Assembly (NCBI GenBank): GCA_050013615.1
Contig: JBEKEX010000002.1
Coordinates: forward strand, 8,845-72,844
Direction of reading: 5' to 3'
DNA: 64,000 bases
Source: JBEKEX01 sp050013615
GTDB lineage: Bacteria; Chloroflexota; Anaerolineae; Anaerolineales; Anaerolineaceae
Positions 44,902-54,405 of this stretch are shown one piece after another. The notes under the pieces were generated by a model. The model did not search any database. It was not told the origin of the DNA and worked only from the letters and a program-made list of their open reading frames with translations. The position numbers and the translations under genes were made by a program. The first letter of the stretch is position 1; each line of letters opens with the position of its first letter.

Positions 44902-46775
44902 GCACGCAAACCGGTAATACCCCCCCCGCTCCTCGACAAATGCGCGGAATGATGCCCATGGGAGGCGGCGGTGGCCCCAGGGCGATGATGAAAGGTGAAA
45001 AGCCTCGTGATTTTAAAGGGACCATGATCAAGCTGATCAAATACCTTGGTTCATACAAGGTAGCCATCGTGGCTGTGATGCTCATTGCCATGGCATCTAC
45101 GGTCTTTTCCATCCTTGGCCCCAAAATTTTAGGCAATGCCACGACCAAGCTATTCGAGGGTGTGCTAGCCCAGATCGCCGGCACCGGTTCGATCGACTTT
45201 GGATATATCGGTAACATCATTCTTGAAGTGTTGGGGCTGTATCTTTTATCAGCCATTCTCAGCTACATCCAGGGTTGGGTGATGACCAACGTTGCCATCA
45301 ACATCACCTACCGCTTCCGCAGGGATATTGCAGCCAAGATCAATCGCATACCGCTCAGGTACTTCGACGGTACAAATCATGGCGAGGTGCTCTCACGGGT
45401 CACCAACGATGTGGATACGATCAGCCAGTCGCTTAACCAGAGCTTGACACAAATCATCACTTCCGTAACAACCGTGATCGGCGTATTGGTGATGATGTTA
45501 ACGATCAGTTGGCAGATGACACTGGTGGCTTTGATTATGGTGCCGGTTTCGTTCGTCATCATTACCGTGATCATCAACCTGTCACAGGTTTATTTCAAAC
45601 GCCAGCAGGATTATCTCGGCCACGTCAGCGGTCATGTGGAAGAAATGTACGGCGGCCATGTGGTGATGAAAGCCTTCAACGGCGAGGAAAAAAGCGTCGA
45701 GCAATTTGACCAGATCAACAACACGCTTTTCGACTCTGCCTGGAAATCTCAATTCCTGTCCGGGATGATGTTCCCCATCATAAACTTTGTTGGGAACCTG
45801 GGTTATGTGGCCATCTGTATCCTGGGTGGCTACCTGGCCATCAAAAACGCCATCACCATCGGCGATATTCAGGCGTTTATCCAGTACGTGCGCTCATTCA
45901 CGCAGCCAATTACACAGATTGCAAACATCTCGAACATCTTCCAGCAAACTGCAGCAGCCGCCGAGCGCGTGTTCCAGTTCCTGGCCGAGCCTGAGGAACT
46001 GCCCGAAACCACCAATCCCATCAAGTTAAGTTCTGTGCAGGGCCGCGTGGACTTCAAAGACGTCCACTTCGGCTACAACCCAGACAAGATCATCATCAAC
46101 GACTTCTCCTTCTATGCAGAACCAGGGCAGAAGATCGCTATTGTCGGTCCGACCGGCGCCGGTAAGACCACCATGGTCAAACTGTTGATGCGTTTCTACG
46201 ACGTTACCAGCGGTTCTATCATGATCGATGGCCACGACATCAAAGATTTCACCCGGGAAGATCTGCGCTGCATGTTCGGCATGGTCTTGCAAGATACCTG
46301 GCTTTACAACGGCACCATCATGGAGAATATCCGCTATGGCCGTCCCGATGCGACCGACGACGAAGTTATTGCCGCTGCCAAGGCAGCCCACATCGACCAT
46401 TTTGTCCGTACGCTGCCGGATGGTTATAACATGGTGATCAATGAGGAATCAACCAACCTGTCACAGGGCCAAATGCAGCTCTTGACGATCGCCCGCGCCA
46501 TCCTGGCCGACCCCAGCATCCTCATTCTGGACGAGGCCACCAGTTCGGTCGATACTCATACCGAGGTGCTGATCCAAAAAGCAACCGACGAACTTATGAA
46601 GAACCGCACCAGCTTTATCATTGCCCATCGCCTCTCCACCATTCGCGATGCGGACTGGATCCTGGTGATGAACAACGGCGACATCGTTGAGCAGGGCAAG
46701 CATGCAAAGCTGTTGGCTAAGAACGGTTTCTACGCCGAGCTCTACAACAGCCAGTTCGAAGGGAAAGAAATTTAG
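44898..46775 (+). CDS. heterodimeric ABC exporter, subunit 2
   Basis: A 625-residue half-transporter. The N-terminus is Met/Gly/Pro-rich (MMPMGGGGGPRAMMK). Six membrane segments are followed by an ATPase domain with Walker A GPTGAGKTT (~414), a degenerate signature NLSQGQMQL (~520) and a canonical Walker B ILILDEATSSVD (~540). Its odd signature completes the degenerate site with subunit 1, while its Walker B with Glu pairs with the good signature of subunit 1 to make one active site. This complementary pattern is strong evidence for a working heterodimer. Confidence 0.92.
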   Translation: MSTQTGNTPPAPRQMRGMMPMGGGGGPRAMMKGEKPRDFKGTMIKLIKYLGSYKVAIVAVMLIAMASTVFSILGPKILGNATTKLFEGVLAQIAGTGSIDFGYIGNIILEVLGLYLLSAILSYIQGWVMTNVAINITYRFRRDIAAKINRIPLRYFDGTNHGEVLSRVTNDVDTISQSLNQSLTQIITSVTTVIGVLVMMLTISWQMTLVALIMVPVSFVIITVIINLSQVYFKRQQDYLGHVSGHVEEMYGGHVVMKAFNGEEKSVEQFDQINNTLFDSAWKSQFLSGMMFPIINFVGNLGYVAICILGGYLAIKNAITIGDIQAFIQYVRSFTQPITQIANISNIFQQTAAAAERVFQFLAEPEELPETTNPIKLSSVQGRVDFKDVHFGYNPDKIIINDFSFYAEPGQKIAIVGPTGAGKTTMVKLLMRFYDVTSGSIMIDGHDIKDFTREDLRCMFGMVLQDTWLYNGTIMENIRYGRPDATDDEVIAAAKAAHIDHFVRTLPDGYNMVINEESTNLSQGQMQLLTIARAILADPSILILDEATSSVDTHTEVLIQKATDELMKNRTSFIIAHRLSTIRDADWILVMNNGDIVEQGKHAKLLAKNGFYAELYNSQFEGKEI

Positions 46776-46812
46776 CCCGAGAAGCATCTCCCTTACGAAT
46801 CACTAATCTAGT

Positions 46813-46853
46813 AGCTCCTTCCGTTTCCAAGATGGAAACGGAAGGAGCTTTTT
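46813..46853 (+). terminator. terminator of the MarR/ABC exporter operon
   Basis: AGCTCCTTCCGTTTCC at 46813-46828 pairs perfectly with GGAAACGGAAGGAGCT at 46834-46849, followed by TTTTG. Confidence 0.93.
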
Positions 46854-46928
46854 GTTCACGCTAATGATGGAAAACCAGGCATAGATAATCCCTTGCCGGT
46901 CGGGGATAACATCCAGAGGGCAAGACTA

Positions 46929-46957
46929 TTGACAAGGTTGCTAAACTGTTCTAAAGT
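46929..46957 (+). promoter_or_regulatory. candidate promoter for the HD-GYP sensor gene
   Basis: TTGACA at 46929-46934 and TAAAGT at 46952-46957 are 17 bases apart. The 347-base gap shows nothing else beyond the terminator. Confidence 0.55.
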
Positions 46958-47122
46958 AATATTTCAGAGGGTTAATATTCAGCTATGGACAGCAATCGAT
47001 CACGACGGTTTTGGGATGGAAACATTTAGGATGATCGAGATTCTCTTCCAGAATACCGCTGCTCTCAATTCTGTTTTCACCAGCAGCGCTTAGCCGATTT
47101 CAAGTATGCCAGGACGCCGTTG

Positions 47123-50100
47123 ATGGAAGATACTAAACACTCCAACAGCAGCCGTTTACGCGATTGGTTGAACCCAGCCCGGCGCTCCGCGTTGCTGGTC
47201 AGCCTGGCAACTTTGATCGTCCTCATCCTTGCCATCCAATGGACATTCAATGTAATGCCCCCAACCAGTTGGGGTCACAACGTTTTCAACAACGATGCAT
47301 TAGTATATGCAGCAAGCCTCGTCGCAGCCTTTTTGCTTGCCGCCTTACTATACGTCATGGTTTACCGGCAGCTTTCTCTCCAAAATACCCTCCAACGACA
47401 TACGCTTGAATTGACACAAGCCAACCATTCTCTGAATATACTCCGCAGTTGCAATGAGATCCTTGTGCGTGCACAATCTGAACAAGAGCTTCTCGACGAA
47501 GTATGTAAAACAATTGCAGAGCATGGCGTTTTCCCCCTGGCCTGGGTTGGAATCGTCGAAGATCAACGTCCCAACGAAATAAAGCCCATGGCATGTTGCG
47601 GTGTAATCGTCGATGCTGCTGAATTGCCTCCCCTCACATTGTCCAGGGAAGCTGCTTCACAAGAACAAAACGCCGCAGAAAATTTCTACGCCGGCCGGGC
47701 TTGGTTAATACCCAACACCGCCAAAGACAATTTTTTTTATGACTGGCATGACAAGGTGAACACCACTAAATTTGGTGCCGCCTTGGCATTGCCCATGATG
47801 CAAAACGGCCGTCCGCTGGGCTTGATGACCATTCACAGTACCGATGTTAAACAATTCAATCCTGAAATAACACGGCTTCTGACCAGCTTGGCTGACGACA
47901 TGGCGTTCGGCATTTCCAACTTGCGCACTCACACTGCGCAACAGGTTGCAGAAGCCGCCCTCGAACGTGAGCACGATCTATTCAGCCGCGTGATGGAGAC
48001 TAACCCAGCCGGCGTACTGGTGATCGACCCCAAAGCCCAAGTCCTTTACATCAACAATCGCGCCCGGGAAATCTTGAACGTCCAAACCGAAGTGAATTTC
48101 AACCTGGAAGGATTGATCAAAGCCAATCAATGGAACTTTACCGACGAAAGCGGTCATGTCCTTCAGGCCAATGACTTGCCGCACAAGCTTATTCTCATCA
48201 ATCGGCAACCGATCTATAACCTCCACATCCGTCTGGAGGATAGGCAGCGCCCATCGTCGCCCTGGCTCATGGTCAATGGCGCCCCGATGCTGGACTCAAT
48301 CGGTGATGTGGAAGCGATCGTCTTGACGATCGAAGATATTACCACCACCAAGGAAGCCGGAGAGGCATTGGTTCGCAGTGAAAAACGCTACCGGCAGTTG
48401 TTCGAAACCGTACAGGAAGGTATCTGGTCCTTCGATGAATCCAATGTAACCACTTACGTCAATGAAACGATGGCTAGTATGTTGGGCTACACCATCGAGG
48501 ATATCATCGGCCGGTCTCTCCTCAGCTTCCTGGATGACGAGAATCGCAAAACGGCGATCAAACAATTCGAGAAACTCAGCCAGGGAAGTAGTGAGCAATA
48601 CGATTGCGAGTTCATCCACCGCGATGGCCACCACGTGTACGCCCAGCTCCACGCCACCGCATTACACAATGAAGAAGGCCACTACACCGGCGCGCTAGCT
48701 CTTGTCAATGATGTCACTGTTCGCAGGATGCGCGAGCGTGAATTGGAAGCCATTGCCCGCATGGCCAATGCTTTACGTGAAACCTCATCACAACAAGAAA
48801 TTGCCCGTGCTTTCCTGGATCAAATGCTCTACATTTTTCGCGGCAAAGGTGCGGCGCTCGCTGAGCGTGAGCCTTCCGGAGAAGTCCGTTTCGTCTATGG
48901 CGCTGGGGCGTGGAAGAATTGGCCAGGCTCACAGAATCCATCACTGTTGGAGGTCACAGCGAGTGTCATGGACAGTGGCAGGCCGTTGGTCAGCCAAAAT
49001 ACCACCGTTGATCTGAGCCTGGCTTTCCCTGACCTTTTAGGGTATTTGAACACCGTCATCTGCCTCCCGCTCATCATCCACAAACAAACCATCGGCGCAT
49101 TCTGGTTGGGCAAACCACGCCTCATCACCACCAACCCGCAGACCATTTCCCAGGATGAAGTGAAATTGCTGAGCGCCGCTGCCGATATCGGCGCCAGTGC
49201 CTTGCAGCGTGCTCTATTGCTGGAACAAACCGAGCTGCGCTTGCGCCGCATGAGTGCTTTGCGCGACATCACCCTCACCATCAGCACCAGCCTGAACGTG
49301 CATAATACGCTCGAACAATTGCTCAAACATGTGGTCAGTAAGCTGGGCGTCTCAGCGGCGAGCGTGCTGCTTTATAACGCCGAAGAAAAACGCTTGGACT
49401 TTGCAGCTGGTCAGAATTTGAAACCTATGCCACGGGTGGGCGCCTTTGTCATGTTGAAGAGCGATTATGCCAGCCAGGCCGTGCAGACCGGGCACGTCAT
49501 TACGGCTTCACACCAACCGGAAGTGATGCAGGGTTTCGACCGGAGCTGGACGCAATCGCTTGAAGGCTATCAGCATTATGAGGCTATTCCCCTGATCGCC
49601 AAGGGTCAACCAAAAGGTGTTTTGGAACTTTTTTATCACACCGCGCCTACGATCGATGCTGAATGGCTCGATTTTCTCTCCAGCATTTCAACCCAGGTGG
49701 CCATCACACTCGATAACGCCGAGCTGTTCGAGCGCTTGCATATCTCCAACCAAGACCTGATCATGGCTTACGACGCCACCATCGAAGGCTGGTCGCACGC
49801 CATGGAGTTGCGCGATCGTGAAATGGAGGGCCACGCCGAGCGTGTGGCCGAGATCACATTGATGCTGGCCAAGAAATTTGGCCTCGACCAGGAACAATTG
49901 ATCCACATCCGCCGTGGTGCCTTGCTGCACGACATCGGCAAAATGGCCATTTCGGACAACGTCCTCTACAAAGTGGGCTCATTCACACCCCACGAGTGGG
50001 AGATCATGCGCCGTCATCCCGAATACGCCTACCAATTGCTGTATCCCATCGCCTACCTGCGCCCCGCCATTGACATTCCTTATTGTCATCACGAACGCTG

Positions 50101-50323
50101 GGATGGCAAAGGCTACCCGCGCGGGCTTAAAGGGGAAGAAATACCGTTGGCAGCACGCATCTTCACCATCGTCGACGTTTGGGATGCGCTACGCTCTGAC
50201 CGGCCATATCGCAAGGGTTGGAGCGCAGAAAAGGTCAGCGAGTATATCCGCATGGGCTCCGGGACGATGTTCGATCCAAACGTTGTCAAGGTCTTCTTTG
50301 AGCAGGTTTTACCGGAAATGTAA
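47123..50323 (+). CDS. membrane multi-sensor HD-GYP phosphodiesterase (GAF/PAS domains)
   Basis: A 1066-residue protein from the ATG at 47123. Two membrane segments (~20-40 and ~60-82) flank a short outside loop. Then come a coiled coil, a GAF-like domain (~110-270), two PAS domains (~285-400; ~415-540, with SEKRYRQLFETVQEGIWSF), two more GAF-like domains (~550-710 and ~725-870) and a C-terminal HD-GYP domain. The HD-GYP part has HDIGK near residue 935 and HHERWDGKGYPRG near 989, so it is likely active against cyclic di-GMP. No histidine kinase or receiver domain is present. It probably links several small-molecule or redox signals to cyclic di-GMP breakdown. Confidence 0.9.
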   Translation: MEDTKHSNSSRLRDWLNPARRSALLVSLATLIVLILAIQWTFNVMPPTSWGHNVFNNDALVYAASLVAAFLLAALLYVMVYRQLSLQNTLQRHTLELTQANHSLNILRSCNEILVRAQSEQELLDEVCKTIAEHGVFPLAWVGIVEDQRPNEIKPMACCGVIVDAAELPPLTLSREAASQEQNAAENFYAGRAWLIPNTAKDNFFYDWHDKVNTTKFGAALALPMMQNGRPLGLMTIHSTDVKQFNPEITRLLTSLADDMAFGISNLRTHTAQQVAEAALEREHDLFSRVMETNPAGVLVIDPKAQVLYINNRAREILNVQTEVNFNLEGLIKANQWNFTDESGHVLQANDLPHKLILINRQPIYNLHIRLEDRQRPSSPWLMVNGAPMLDSIGDVEAIVLTIEDITTTKEAGEALVRSEKRYRQLFETVQEGIWSFDESNVTTYVNETMASMLGYTIEDIIGRSLLSFLDDENRKTAIKQFEKLSQGSSEQYDCEFIHRDGHHVYAQLHATALHNEEGHYTGALALVNDVTVRRMRERELEAIARMANALRETSSQQEIARAFLDQMLYIFRGKGAALAEREPSGEVRFVYGAGAWKNWPGSQNPSLLEVTASVMDSGRPLVSQNTTVDLSLAFPDLLGYLNTVICLPLIIHKQTIGAFWLGKPRLITTNPQTISQDEVKLLSAAADIGASALQRALLLEQTELRLRRMSALRDITLTISTSLNVHNTLEQLLKHVVSKLGVSAASVLLYNAEEKRLDFAAGQNLKPMPRVGAFVMLKSDYASQAVQTGHVITASHQPEVMQGFDRSWTQSLEGYQHYEAIPLIAKGQPKGVLELFYHTAPTIDAEWLDFLSSISTQVAITLDNAELFERLHISNQDLIMAYDATIEGWSHAMELRDREMEGHAERVAEITLMLAKKFGLDQEQLIHIRRGALLHDIGKMAISDNVLYKVGSFTPHEWEIMRRHPEYAYQLLYPIAYLRPAIDIPYCHHERWDGKGYPRGLKGEEIPLAARIFTIVDVWDALRSDRPYRKGWSAEKVSEYIRMGSGTMFDPNVVKVFFEQVLPEM

Positions 50324-50438
50324 GGCGAATCATCCGGTTAGCCCATTGCATCATTCAAATTTCCTGTCCGACACACAAATCGAAAGAATTTCGCTCTCGT
50401 GGTATGATTATTCTACAAATTGCAACGGTTAGAAGGTC

Positions 50439-51209
50439 ATGGACGTATTTACGATCTTGATTGCTGGTGGTACCGGCGTGGGACTGTGGCGGATAACCCA
50501 AAATGTTGCCTCTCCCCAGGTCGTCCGGCGAGTGATCTCCGGCCTACTGGTGCTAACAGGCAGCCTGCTGGGAGCCCGCACCGGCTATACTGTGGAACAT
50601 TGGCAATACCTCTCCACACACCTCCTCGAAATCCCTCAGCTTTGGCTGGGAGGGCTATCCTGGCCCGGAGCAATCATTGGGGCACTCCTGGTCATCGCCC
50701 TTTTATCGTGGGAGGCCAACATCCCCTATTTGCGCATGGCCGACCAGTTTGCCCCATTGGTCCAACCGCTGGCCATTACCGCCTGGATTGGCTGCTGGCT
50801 GGTGGGCAGCGGCTACGGCGCAACACTGCCGCAAAACACCTGGTGGGGCATCGCCGCACTGGACGAGACCGGGGCTATGGCCCTGCGCTTCCCCGTGCAA
50901 CCGCTGGCTGCCATCAGCTTGATCGCGTATTACGGGCTGCTGGAGTATAAAATACCCCGTCGCATCCCCACCGGCGCCTACAGCAGCCTATGCGGCCTCG
51001 GCCTGGCGGTCAATTTGCTCTTGTTCTCATTGATCATGGTCGATACCCAGCCAATCTGGATGGGACTGCATATGGATAGCTGGAACGCATTATTGTTCCT
51101 GGTTTTGTGCTCCATCACTTTTGCCTACGTGGAGTGGGGTTGGAAATTTCGAAAGCGGATTCGCCTGCCGCTGCTTTTCAACACCCTTCACCTACGAAAA
51201 AACAGTTGA
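50439..51209 (+). CDS. Lgt-like membrane protein, probably not an active diacylglyceryl transferase
   Basis: A 256-residue protein with six or seven membrane segments and the layout of prolipoprotein diacylglyceryl transferase (GARTGYTVEHW, WLGGLSWPGAIIGALL, ADQFAPLVQPLAITAWIGCWLVGSGYG, in parts). In active Lgt the segment reads GRIG-x-F-x-x-G, where the Arg is essential. Here it is AWIGCWLVG, with Trp for Arg. It lies 115 bases after the HD-GYP gene and 30 bases before the NAD synthetase glutaminase gene. Another Lgt must process the lipoproteins of this genome. Its own role is unknown. Confidence 0.75.
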   Translation: MDVFTILIAGGTGVGLWRITQNVASPQVVRRVISGLLVLTGSLLGARTGYTVEHWQYLSTHLLEIPQLWLGGLSWPGAIIGALLVIALLSWEANIPYLRMADQFAPLVQPLAITAWIGCWLVGSGYGATLPQNTWWGIAALDETGAMALRFPVQPLAAISLIAYYGLLEYKIPRRIPTGAYSSLCGLGLAVNLLLFSLIMVDTQPIWMGLHMDSWNALLFLVLCSITFAYVEWGWKFRKRIRLPLLFNTLHLRKNS

Positions 51210-51239
51210 AACCGGATATTTGAAATCTAAGCAAACCTT

Positions 51240-52085
51240 ATGAAAATAGCACTCTCGCAAATCAACACTCAACTGGGCAACGTCCCCGCCAACCTGGAAA
51301 GGCACCTGTCCATTGCACAGGAAGCCGAAAAGGCCGGCGCCGACCTGCTCATCTTCCCGGAACTTTCGCTCACCGGCTACGTGCTGCAAGACCTGGCATC
51401 CACGGTTGCACACCACCCCACCCCGGAAGACCCGGTGTTCAAGCCGCTCCTTAAAGCCAGCCAAAAACTGGATATGGTGGTCGGCTTTGTGGAAGAAGAT
51501 ATACGCAACCGTTTCTTCATCGCCCAGGCTTACTTATCAGGCGGGAAAGTGCTGCACGTCCATCGCAAGGTCTACCTGCCGACTTATGGCCTCTTCGACG
51601 AAGGGCGTTTCTTCGCCTGGGGTGATTCGATCCAGGCCTTCGATACCCGCTTCGGGCGGGTGGGCATGCTCATCTGCGAAGACTTCTGGCACGCTTCTCC
51701 GCCCTACCTGTTATGGTTGGATGGCGCCGACATGTTCATCCACACCTCGGCCTCACCCGGCCGCGGCCTGAACAGCGGTGAGATGCTCGAATCTTCCCGC
51801 TGGGTGGACCATATCAACCGTGCCTATGCCAGTTTGTTCACCGTCTTTGTTGCTCATTCCAACCGCGTCGGTTTCGAGGACGGACTCAATTTCTGGGGCG
51901 GCGCGGCCATCTTCGATCCCAATGGCGACGAAGTGGTTCACGGCCCCTTCCATGAAGAAGCCTTGGTGCTGGCCGACGTAGACCTGAACCAACTCCATCG
52001 CACACGGGCACGGCTGCCCCTGCTGCGCGACGAGCGTACCGGCCTGGTGATGCACGAATTGGAAAGGATCCTCGGCAAGTCATAA
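51240..52085 (+). CDS. nitrilase-like glutaminase subunit of split NAD synthetase
   Basis: A 281-residue carbon-nitrogen hydrolase with the Glu-Lys-Cys triad in FPELSLTGY (~E41), HRKVYLPTYGLFDE (~K111) and LICEDFW (~C147). The sequence matches the glutaminase half of glutamine-dependent NAD synthetase. It lies 42 bases upstream of the synthetase gene, so it probably feeds ammonia from glutamine to it. In most bacteria with this enzyme the two halves are one protein. Confidence 0.85.
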   Translation: MKIALSQINTQLGNVPANLERHLSIAQEAEKAGADLLIFPELSLTGYVLQDLASTVAHHPTPEDPVFKPLLKASQKLDMVVGFVEEDIRNRFFIAQAYLSGGKVLHVHRKVYLPTYGLFDEGRFFAWGDSIQAFDTRFGRVGMLICEDFWHASPPYLLWLDGADMFIHTSASPGRGLNSGEMLESSRWVDHINRAYASLFTVFVAHSNRVGFEDGLNFWGGAAIFDPNGDEVVHGPFHEEALVLADVDLNQLHRTRARLPLLRDERTGLVMHELERILGKS

Positions 52086-52127
52086 AGCGTTGACCGCTGA
52101 TTTGCCAGAGCTGAAGAAAGGCAAAAG

Positions 52128-52949
52128 ATGCACGATCTGATCATTAATACCGATCTGGCACGCCAGATCCTTACCGGGTTCATCCACACCGAGATCACTC
52201 GCACCGGGCTGTCGAAAGCCGTCATCGGACTTTCCGGCGGTATCGATTCGGCGTTATCCTGCTTTTTGGCTGCCGAAGCGCTGGGACCCCAAAACGTGCT
52301 GGCCGTGCGTATGCCCTATAAAACCTCTTCGCAAGATTCGCTCGACGATGCCCAAAGCGTGGTCGACGCCACGGGCGTCCAGTCGACGACAATCCCGATT
52401 TCCGAGATGGTCGATCCGCTGCTGCAGCACTTTCCGGAAATGGATCCGATGCGCAAGGGCAACATCATGGCACGCATGCGCATGATCGTGCTTTACGACC
52501 AATCTGTCGCCTTCAAAGGGCTGGTGGTGGGCACCAGCAACAAGACCGAGATCCTGCTGGGTTATTCCACGCTTTGGGGTGATTCGGCTTCTGCCCTCAA
52601 CCCCCTGGGCGACCTTTACAAGACGCAGGTGCGTCAACTCGCGCAGGCCATGAACATTCCCGATACGATCATCCAGAAGCCGCCCACCGCCGACTTGTGG
52701 AAAGGCCAGACCGACGAAGGCGAACTAGGCTTTACCTACGAAGAGGCTGATAAACTACTCTACCTGCTGGTGGACCAGCGCTATACGCCGGCCGAGTGCA
52801 TCGCCAGCGGTTATGCCGAAGCCTTCGTCACCACCGTAGTCGATCGCATCCGGCGCAACCAATTCAAGCGCATCCTGCCGCCCATCGCCAAACTCAGCAA
52901 CCGTACTGTGGGATATGACTTCCTGTACCTGCGCGACTGGGGCACGTAG
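52128..52949 (+). CDS. nadE: NAD+ synthase, synthetase subunit
   Basis: A 273-residue ATP pyrophosphatase-type enzyme with the P-loop GLSGGIDSALS, MPYKTSSQDSLDDAQ, GTSNKTEILLGY, and KPPTADLWKGQTDE typical of NadE. It amidates nicotinic acid adenine dinucleotide to NAD. Start behind AAGAAAGGCAAAAG. It is the shorter, ammonia-type form, with the likely glutaminase partner encoded next to it. Confidence 0.93.
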   Translation: MHDLIINTDLARQILTGFIHTEITRTGLSKAVIGLSGGIDSALSCFLAAEALGPQNVLAVRMPYKTSSQDSLDDAQSVVDATGVQSTTIPISEMVDPLLQHFPEMDPMRKGNIMARMRMIVLYDQSVAFKGLVVGTSNKTEILLGYSTLWGDSASALNPLGDLYKTQVRQLAQAMNIPDTIIQKPPTADLWKGQTDEGELGFTYEEADKLLYLLVDQRYTPAECIASGYAEAFVTTVVDRIRRNQFKRILPPIAKLSNRTVGYDFLYLRDWGT

Positions 52950-53056
52950 AGACTTAATCCAATCGACGCACTTATTTCATCCGATTGTCACTAGGCGTTC
53001 CGAGCAATTTGCATCAAGATTGAGGCATCCTTAAAGGTTTTGTGCGTCGTCTCTGA

Positions 53057-54295
53057 ATGGATAAACCGGGTTTCAAAATTCCGCCGGCTTTACGCAGCCG
53101 GCCATTTCTACTCTATTGGGGTGGACAGCTCATCTCCATCGCCGGCTCACAAATGCAACTGTGGGCACTCTATTGGCATATCCGCACGCTGACCTCCGAG
53201 CCGATTGCGTTGGGCGGCATCGGCGTGGTGCGCTTTTTGCCGGTGCTGATCTTTTCATTACTGGGGGGATTGGTCGCAGATCAATTCAACCGCCGTACCA
53301 TCGTGTTGATCACCCAGACCACATTGATGTTGATCGCCGCCATCTTGGGCCTGCTCACCTGGCTGGGGACCATCCAGCTCTGGCATATTTACCTGTTGGT
53401 GGGTATCCAGGCTTTTGCCACCTCCTTCGACGGCCCGGCACGCGCCGCCCTGGTGCCCAACCTGGTGCCACGAAAAGACCTCCCCAACGCTTTCAGTATG
53501 ACCTCCATGGCCCAAAATGTCGGCGCAATCATTGGACCGCTGTTCAGCGGCGTCGTCATCGCTACACTGGGCCAGCAATGGGCCTACTGGATTAATTCGG
53601 TGTCCTTCCTGGCAGTGATCATATCCTTGTTGCTGATCGGCGCGATCCCCCAATCACAGACCATCCATATCGGCAATAATTGGCTGCAATGGTCGACCAT
53701 CAAAGAGGGCATCCAATACATACTCGCCCAGCCCATCATCCTCTCCAGCATGATCCTGGACTTCTTCGCCACCTTCTTCTCCTCGGCCAACACCCTGCTG
53801 CCCTTCGTCGCCCGCGATGTCTTGAACGTCGGCGCCGTCGAGTATGGCTGGCTTTCGGCGGCCCAATCCGTAGGCTCTGTAGCAGTGGCGCTATACATCT
53901 CACAAAATACCCGCATCCGCCGCCAGGGCGTGGTATTGCTATCGGCAGTGGGGATGTTCGGCGTTGGCACCATTCTGTTCGGCGCCTCTACATCGTTCTG
54001 GCTGACCATGCTGTCCCTGATTGTTGTCGGCGGGTCGGATACCATCAGCACCATCCTGCGCAATACCATTCGCCAGTTGATCACCCCTGACGAGATGCGT
54101 GGCCGCATGACCAGCATCAACCAGATCTTCTTTATGGGCGGCCCGCAACTGGGTGAGATAGAATCCGGCCTGGTGGCACAGGCATTCGGTGTGCCGGCTG
54201 CCATCGTCAGCGGTGGCATCGGCTGCATCCTGGCTGTGTCCGTCATCGCCTGGCGCTGGCCGCAGCTCCGCCAATATGACAGCGTCACTCATTAA
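53057..54295 (+). CDS. MFS transporter (enterobactin exporter-like MFS_3 family)
   Basis: A 412-residue protein with about 12 membrane segments. Motif-A-like LGGLVADQFNRRTIVL follows helix 2 and GPARAALVPNLVPRKDLPNA follows helix 4, both typical of the EntS/MFS_3 branch. The second half has the NTIRQLITPDEMRGRM loop. It is a single gene and its substrate is unknown. A small-molecule exporter is most likely. Confidence 0.88.
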   Translation: MDKPGFKIPPALRSRPFLLYWGGQLISIAGSQMQLWALYWHIRTLTSEPIALGGIGVVRFLPVLIFSLLGGLVADQFNRRTIVLITQTTLMLIAAILGLLTWLGTIQLWHIYLLVGIQAFATSFDGPARAALVPNLVPRKDLPNAFSMTSMAQNVGAIIGPLFSGVVIATLGQQWAYWINSVSFLAVIISLLLIGAIPQSQTIHIGNNWLQWSTIKEGIQYILAQPIILSSMILDFFATFFSSANTLLPFVARDVLNVGAVEYGWLSAAQSVGSVAVALYISQNTRIRRQGVVLLSAVGMFGVGTILFGASTSFWLTMLSLIVVGGSDTISTILRNTIRQLITPDEMRGRMTSINQIFFMGGPQLGEIESGLVAQAFGVPAAIVSGGIGCILAVSVIAWRWPQLRQYDSVTH

Positions 54296-54405
54296 TTTCT
54301 TCGGCACCCTGGCACATTCTCAACAGCTCTGATAGACGAGCGCATCGGTCGACAGCGATATAATAATCATATTGCCATCGGGACGCGTAATTTCTGGAAC
54401 AAGAA

